A stretch of DNA of 64,000 nt from Lentisalinibacter sp964427415 (GTDB lineage: Bacteria > Pseudomonadota > Gammaproteobacteria > Steroidobacterales > Woeseiaceae), in assembly GCA_964427415.1 (NCBI GenBank), contig CAYRUH010000002.1, positions 1-64,000 of the forward strand, read 5' to 3'. Each line of letters begins with the position of its first letter. The first letter of the stretch is position 1. Shown in pieces: positions 59,280 to 64,000 of the stretch. A program made the translations under genes and the position numbers. The notes below the pieces were generated by a model. The model ran no database searches, was not told the DNA's origin, and saw nothing but the letters and a program-made list of their open reading frames with translations.

Positions 59280-61855
59280 GCGAGACCCTGATGCGGCTGG
59301 CAACGGGCAAGCCGCGCCTCGTCTACGTGCTCACCATCCTGGTGACGGTGCTGCTCGGTGCCCAGATTCCGCGTATCCAGATCGACACAGATCCGGAGAA
59401 CATGCTGCCGGACGATCAGACGGACCGGGTGTTCCACAACCAGGTGGAGGAGACTTTCCGGCTGCACGACGCGCTGGTGGTCGGCCTCGTCAACACGAGC
59501 CATCCCGAGGGCGTCTACAACGTGCAGACGATGACGGCGCTGCACAGGCTCACCGAGGAAATCCTGCAGCTGGACGGCGTCATCGAGCCAGACCTGATGT
59601 CGCTGCCCGTGGCCGACAACATCACCCAGGGCGAGCAGGGGCAGCTGCGCTTCGAGTGGATGATGAAGCAGCCGCCCGACACGCCCGAAGAAGCGCAGGC
59701 CCTGCGGGAACACGTGCAGGACCTGCCGATGCTGCGCGATACGCTGGTCTCCGGCGACGGCAGGGCCGCGGCCATCTACGTGCCCATCGAGAGCAAGGAT
59801 CTCAGTTACACGCTGTCGCAGCAGATCCGCGCCCTGGCCGCCGAGCACGCGCCCGCGCAGGAGATCTACATCACCGGCCTGCCAGTTGCGGAGGATACCT
59901 TCGGCCACGAGATGTTCGTGCAGATGGCGATATCGGCGCCGCTGGCGGGCGTCATGATTTTCCTCCTGATGTGGTACTTTTTCCGCAGCATCACGCTGAT
60001 CATCGCGCCGATGATCGTCGCCATGGTGACCGTGATCGCCACCATGGGGCTGCTGATCGGGCTCGGCTTCACCGTGCACATCATGAGTTCGATGATCCCG
60101 ATATTCCTGATGCCGATCGCAGTGGTCGACTCAGTGCACATCATGTCGGAGTTCGCCGACCGCTATGGCGGCCGGGAATCGGCGGAGAAGTCCATCCGTG
60201 CGGTGGTCGGGCACCTGTTCCGTCCGATGCTTTTCACCTCGCTCACCTCCGGTGTGGGTTTCTTCTCCCTGCTGCTGACGCCGATCCCGCCCGTGCGCGT
60301 ATTCGGCGCCTTCGTCGGTTTCGGCATCCTGCTCGCCTTCCTGGTGACCATCGTCTTCATCCCCGCCTACGTCGTCAGGATGAAGCCCGACCGTCTGAAG
60401 GTGCTCGCGCGCCTCGGCACCGAGGATCGGGAGAGCGACACTCCCATGGCCCGGGTGCTGCGTCGGACCGGCTCGTTCGCCTTCGCCAACGGCAAGCTCA
60501 TCCTCGCCGTGACCGGTGTCGTGGTCGCGCTCAGCGTGGCCGGGGTGATGCGCATCCAGATCAACGACAACCCGGTGCGCTGGTTCAAGTCGACCCACGA
60601 GATCCGCATCGCCGACCGGATTCTGAACGAGCACTTCGCCGGCACCTATGACGCCTATCTGGTGCTGACTTACGACAATGCGCTGAACCGGGCCGAGACC
60701 CGCCGCAAGCTCGAGGAGCTGGCGGGCGAACTCGGTTCCGGCCCGGCGCTGGACGCCGTGGGCAAGGCCGTCAACGCTGCGGAGGACGAGAGCGGCGCCT
60801 GGCTCGATAGGGTGATCGGCGCCGCGGACGACGCACTGTTCGAGGTAAGCGGCGACGACGACATCGAGACGCTGGAGGAGATCCTCTCCACGGCCGAGCA
60901 GGCCGCGTCGCGCTCGAACTACTTCCAGCGCCCGCAGGCGCTGGCGATGACAGAAGATCTCCAGCGGGCGCTGGTCGATACCGGCAAGGTGGGCAAGGTG
61001 AACGCCCTGCCGGACGTGGTGAAGACGGTGAACCGGGAACTCAGGAGCGGCCAGCCCGCGGATTACCGCATCCCGGACTCCCAGCGCGGCGTCGCCCAGA
61101 CGCTGCTGCAGTTCCAGTCCTCACACCGGCCCCAGGACCTCTGGCACATGGTGACGCCGGACTATCAACAGACGGTGCTCTGGCTGCAGCTCACCAGCGG
61201 CGATAACCAGGACATGGAGCGGGTCATCGATGAGACCCGCGCGTATCTGGCCGACAACCCGCTGCCCGAGGCCGTCAGCGCGCGCTGGGCCGGCAAGACC
61301 TACATCAACCGGGTCTGGCAGCAGGAGATGGTGGAAGGCATGCTGAAGAGCCTGCTTTCCGCCTTCGTGGTCGTCTTCCTGATGATGGTCTTGCTGTTCC
61401 GCTCGTTACGATTCGGGGCGGTGGCGATGCTGCCGCTGACGGCGACGATCCTGGGCGTCTACGGCCTCATCGGCTGGGTCGGCAAGTACTACGACATGCC
61501 GATCGCCGTGCTGTCCTCGCTCACGCTGGGCCTGTCGATCGACTTCGCCATCCACTTCATCCAGCGCATCCGCACGCTGCACGCGGAACTCGGCAGCTTC
61601 GCCCGGGCGGCGCAGGCGGTGTTCGAGGAGCCCGCGCGGGCAATCTCGCGCAACGCCGTCGTCATCGCGCTCGGCTTCACGCCGCTGTTCCTCGCGCCGC
61701 TGGTGCCCTACATCACGGTGGGCGCCTTCATGGCCTCCATCATGGCCATCTCCGGCGTAGCGACGCTGATCTTGCTGCCGGGCGTGCTGGGCGTGGCGCG
61801 AGGCTTCTTCTTCCCGCAGGACACGCACAATACCGAGGCCGGCGCGAACGGCTGA
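59276..61855 (+). CDS. RND/MMPL-type inner-membrane exporter
   Basis: A 859-residue transporter with twelve predicted helices and two large periplasmic loops, as in MMPL/HpnN-like exporters. The first half has IPIFLMPIAVVDSVHIMSEF and the second SSLTLGLSIDFAIHFIQRIR, the conserved helix-4 type proton-relay segments (aspartates in VVDS and SIDF). Such proteins move hydrophobic substrates such as lipids toward the outer membrane. Substrate is unknown. It is followed 20 bases later by a LolA-like protein gene and is in one operon with it. Confidence 0.88.
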   Translation: MSETLMRLATGKPRLVYVLTILVTVLLGAQIPRIQIDTDPENMLPDDQTDRVFHNQVEETFRLHDALVVGLVNTSHPEGVYNVQTMTALHRLTEEILQLDGVIEPDLMSLPVADNITQGEQGQLRFEWMMKQPPDTPEEAQALREHVQDLPMLRDTLVSGDGRAAAIYVPIESKDLSYTLSQQIRALAAEHAPAQEIYITGLPVAEDTFGHEMFVQMAISAPLAGVMIFLLMWYFFRSITLIIAPMIVAMVTVIATMGLLIGLGFTVHIMSSMIPIFLMPIAVVDSVHIMSEFADRYGGRESAEKSIRAVVGHLFRPMLFTSLTSGVGFFSLLLTPIPPVRVFGAFVGFGILLAFLVTIVFIPAYVVRMKPDRLKVLARLGTEDRESDTPMARVLRRTGSFAFANGKLILAVTGVVVALSVAGVMRIQINDNPVRWFKSTHEIRIADRILNEHFAGTYDAYLVLTYDNALNRAETRRKLEELAGELGSGPALDAVGKAVNAAEDESGAWLDRVIGAADDALFEVSGDDDIETLEEILSTAEQAASRSNYFQRPQALAMTEDLQRALVDTGKVGKVNALPDVVKTVNRELRSGQPADYRIPDSQRGVAQTLLQFQSSHRPQDLWHMVTPDYQQTVLWLQLTSGDNQDMERVIDETRAYLADNPLPEAVSARWAGKTYINRVWQQEMVEGMLKSLLSAFVVVFLMMVLLFRSLRFGAVAMLPLTATILGVYGLIGWVGKYYDMPIAVLSSLTLGLSIDFAIHFIQRIRTLHAELGSFARAAQAVFEEPARAISRNAVVIALGFTPLFLAPLVPYITVGAFMASIMAISGVATLILLPGVLGVARGFFFPQDTHNTEAGANG

Positions 61856-61875
61856 GGTAAGGAGAAACAAGACTC

Positions 61876-62718
61876 ATGAGGATATTCAACGCGAGATTCG
61901 CAGCGCTGCTCGGGGTGGTGCTGCTGCCCCTGGCGATGCCGGCCCGCCCGGCGGCAGCCCAGCCGGCGGATGCGGGCAGGCCGGATGTCGACACCATTGT
62001 GGAGAAGGCCAACCTGGCGGCCTATTACGGCGGCGACGACGGCCGCTCCGAGGTGCGCATGGTCATCTACGACGAGCAGGGCCGCGAGCAGCGGCGCCAG
62101 TTCACCGTGCTGCGCCGGGACATCGAGGACGGCGGCGACCAGGAATTCCTGGTGGTGTTCAGCAGGCCGTCCGACGTGCGTGGCACCACCTTCCTGGTGA
62201 ACAAGCACGTGGGCCGCGACGACGACCGCTGGCTGTACCTGCCGGGTCTGGATCTCGTGAAGCGCATCTCCGCGGGCGACAAGCGTACGAGCTTCGTCGG
62301 CGCCCACTATTTCTACGAGGACGTCTCAGGCCGCACGCCGCAGGAGGATGAACACGAGTTCGTGGAGGAGACGGAGGACTACTACGTGCTGCGTCATATC
62401 CCGAAGGATCCGGATGTCGTCGAGTTCAGGGACTACACGACCTGGATCGACAAGGAGACCTGGCTGTCGATGCGCATCGAGTACAGAAATGCTGCCGGGG
62501 AGACCTACCGCAGGATCGAGGCGGCCGCTGTCGAGACCATCGAGGGTTTCCCGACCGTGACGAAGAGCCGGGTAGAGGACAAATCGCTGGGCGGCTATAC
62601 GCTCATGCAGTTCCGCTACATCGACTACGACATCGGCCTGCCGGCGGATATCTTTACCGAACGTTCGCTGCGCCGCCCGCCCCGTGAGTGGCTGGAGCGC
62701 ACGGAGGGCGGCAGCTGA
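61876..62718 (+). CDS. Periplasmic outer-membrane lipoprotein-sorting (LolA-like) protein
   Basis: A 280-residue exported protein with a signal peptide (cleavage near AAAQPAD) and the LolA/LolB-like half-barrel pattern: EVRMVIYDEQGREQRRQFTV, FLVVFSRPSDVRGTTFLV, WLYLPGLDLVKRIS, and FRDYTTWIDKETWLSMRIEY. It matches the family named 'outer membrane lipoprotein-sorting protein' that is usually encoded beside MMPL-type exporters, where it may carry the exported lipid across the periplasm. AAGGAG precedes the ATG. Confidence 0.85.
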   Translation: MRIFNARFAALLGVVLLPLAMPARPAAAQPADAGRPDVDTIVEKANLAAYYGGDDGRSEVRMVIYDEQGREQRRQFTVLRRDIEDGGDQEFLVVFSRPSDVRGTTFLVNKHVGRDDDRWLYLPGLDLVKRISAGDKRTSFVGAHYFYEDVSGRTPQEDEHEFVEETEDYYVLRHIPKDPDVVEFRDYTTWIDKETWLSMRIEYRNAAGETYRRIEAAAVETIEGFPTVTKSRVEDKSLGGYTLMQFRYIDYDIGLPADIFTERSLRRPPREWLERTEGGS

Positions 62719-64000
62719 TGCGGCGAGTCCTCGCCATCACCCTGCTGGCGGCGCTGACGCTCGTCGCGGGCGGCCTTGCGGCCCAGGAGGACGACCGGTG
62801 GGTGGACCAGGCGGCGGATGAGGGCGGCGAGGACCCGTGGGCCGGCGAGAGCGGCGATGAGTGGACCGAGGACTGGGGCGACGGCTGGGAAGACGAGGGC
62901 GGCGGCATCGTCGTCACCGGTTTTGCGGAGCTCGCCGCGGGAATGCGGGCCGACAGCGACGGTCCGGTGGGCCGGCGCATGACGCTGGGCGATGCCCGGC
63001 TGCGTGCCGAGGCCGAATGGATAGGGGAAGCGCTCGAGGCGAATGCCGTCGGCGACGTCTGGTACGACGGGGTGACGAGTGACCACGAGGTGGAGGTGCG
63101 GGACCTGACCGTCGCCTTCTCGCCCAAGGAGGACATCGATGTCACCGCAGGCCGCCAGGTACTTACCTGGGGCACCGGCGACCTCCTGTTCCTGAACGAC
63201 CTGTTTCCGAAGGATTTCGTGTCATTCTTCGCCGGCCGGGACGACGAGTACCTGAAGGCGCCGTCGGACACGGTGCGGGTGGGCTTCTACAATGATCTCG
63301 CCAACGTGGACGTCGCCTGGACGCCCCGCTATCAGCCCGACGAGTACCTGACCGGTCAGCGCTTCTCGTTCTTCTCGCCCCGGGCCCGCCAGGTGGTGGC
63401 GCCGGACCCGCCGATCGGGGCGGTGGAGCCGAGCCGTTACGAGTTGGCGCTCCGTCTGTACAGGATGGCGCGCGGCGTCGAATACGCTGCCTACGGCTAT
63501 CACGGCTACTTCAAGCAGCCGACGGCGGTGGACGCCGACGGCCGGCTCACCTTCGCCCCGCTGACGTCGCTCGGCGCCAGCCTGCGGTTGCCGCTGTGGT
63601 CAGGGCTCTTCAACGCGGAGTTCGCCTGGTATGACTCGCGTGACGACGGCGCCGGTGACGATCCGACGGTTCCCAACAGCCAGGTGCGCTTCCTGGCCGG
63701 ATTCGAACGGGAGCTCGTGGCCAGTTTCACCGCCGGCTTCCAGTACTACGTGGAATACACCCGTGACCACGACGCGCTGATCGCGAGCTCGCCGGCGCCG
63801 CAGTTCGAGCCCGAGGAATACCGGCAGGTGCTCACGAACCGGCTGACTTACCGCATCGCCCAGGATCGCTGGACGCTGTCCCTGTTCACGTTTCTCTCGC
63901 CCTCGGACGAGGACTTCTACCTGCGCCCGTCGGTGACCTTCCGCCAGAGCGACGAATGGCAGCTCAGCGCCGGGGGCAACTGGTTCGGCGGCCGGGACGA
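62718..64000 (+). CDS. Outer-membrane beta-barrel protein (DUF1302-like), 3' end outside window
   Basis: About 427 codons are visible with no stop. A signal peptide (MRRVLAITLLAALTLVAGG) is followed by an acidic, Trp-rich segment (residues about 22-60, for example DEWTEDWGDGWEDEGGG), then barrel-like strands. The phrase VTAGRQVLTWGTGDLLFLND resembles DUF1302 barrels, which carry RQxxxWGxGD. It is the third gene of an exporter-LolA-like-barrel set, and its ATG overlaps the previous stop. It likely forms the outer-membrane end of that transport route. Confidence 0.8.
   Translation, partial: MRRVLAITLLAALTLVAGGLAAQEDDRWVDQAADEGGEDPWAGESGDEWTEDWGDGWEDEGGGIVVTGFAELAAGMRADSDGPVGRRMTLGDARLRAEAEWIGEALEANAVGDVWYDGVTSDHEVEVRDLTVAFSPKEDIDVTAGRQVLTWGTGDLLFLNDLFPKDFVSFFAGRDDEYLKAPSDTVRVGFYNDLANVDVAWTPRYQPDEYLTGQRFSFFSPRARQVVAPDPPIGAVEPSRYELALRLYRMARGVEYAAYGYHGYFKQPTAVDADGRLTFAPLTSLGASLRLPLWSGLFNAEFAWYDSRDDGAGDDPTVPNSQVRFLAGFERELVASFTAGFQYYVEYTRDHDALIASSPAPQFEPEEYRQVLTNRLTYRIAQDRWTLSLFTFLSPSDEDFYLRPSVTFRQSDEWQLSAGGNWFGGRD

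Noticed and set aside
1..64000. tRNA, rRNA, CRISPR and prophage signals
   Set aside because: None recognised by eye on either strand; a tRNAscan or minced run would be needed to exclude divergent cases.

Overview
The window is high-GC, gene-dense DNA that reads as the chromosome of a Gram-negative, respiratory gammaproteobacterium, probably from a marine, saline or sediment habitat. The evidence is the Na+-translocating NADH:quinone reductase (Nqr) operon, outer-membrane lipoproteins and porin-cytochromes, a cbb3-type oxidase set, SrkA, a BigR-type sulfur sensor and biosynthetic SpeA. No gene fixes the genus. No rRNA, tRNA, CRISPR array, prophage or intact insertion sequence was recognised.

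Layout. 1-7.2 kb: the tail of a small HTH regulator, a secreted unknown, a Blc lipocalin, two methyltransferases, a sulfotransferase-like protein, a large NAD(P)-binding SDR-type protein and a tandem universal stress protein. 7.3-15.0 kb (minus): hypCABDFE for [NiFe]-hydrogenase maturation followed by fhs; no hydrogenase structural gene is in view. 15.3-23.9 kb (plus): a MenA/UbiA-type prenyltransferase, nqrABCDEF, apbE, nqrM and a CBS-domain gene. 23.9-27.4 kb (minus): frdCAB of the Wolinella/epsilon type. 27.5-31.0 kb (minus): a paralogue of the SDR-type protein, a 24-bp inverted repeat, a phosphotransferase/P-loop kinase fusion and an NTF2-like protein. 31.3-36.7 kb (plus): a complete MtrC/MtrA/MtrB-like porin-cytochrome conduit. 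36.7-40.4 kb: bifunctional PutA. 40.5-45.5 kb: a compact cbb3-type oxidase (CcoN with an apparent CcoS-like N-terminal fusion, CcoO, a monohaem cytochrome c) and a CcoI/CopA-type copper ATPase. 45.6-51.7 kb: small unknowns, a VOC protein, an MFS transporter, a CHAD protein, a flavin monooxygenase and an RRM protein. 51.8-56.9 kb: a deoxyhypusine-synthase-like gene plus speA, srkA and an alpha/beta hydrolase. 57.0-64.0 kb: a bigR-like repressor divergent from an operon of persulfide dioxygenase, an internally deleted sulfide:quinone reductase, an RND/MMPL exporter, a LolA-like protein and an outer-membrane barrel that runs off the window.

How the parts fit. The dominant theme is flexible electron transport around a quinone pool. 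Nqr reduces quinone, the prenyltransferase may supply (mena)quinone, and fumarate reductase, the cbb3 oxidase and the outer-membrane cytochrome conduit are possible exits. Proline (PutA), sulfide/persulfide and, if a hydrogenase exists elsewhere, hydrogen are possible inputs. A family of about 20-23-nt palindromic units (about nine copies in three intergenic loci) marks several 3' gene ends.
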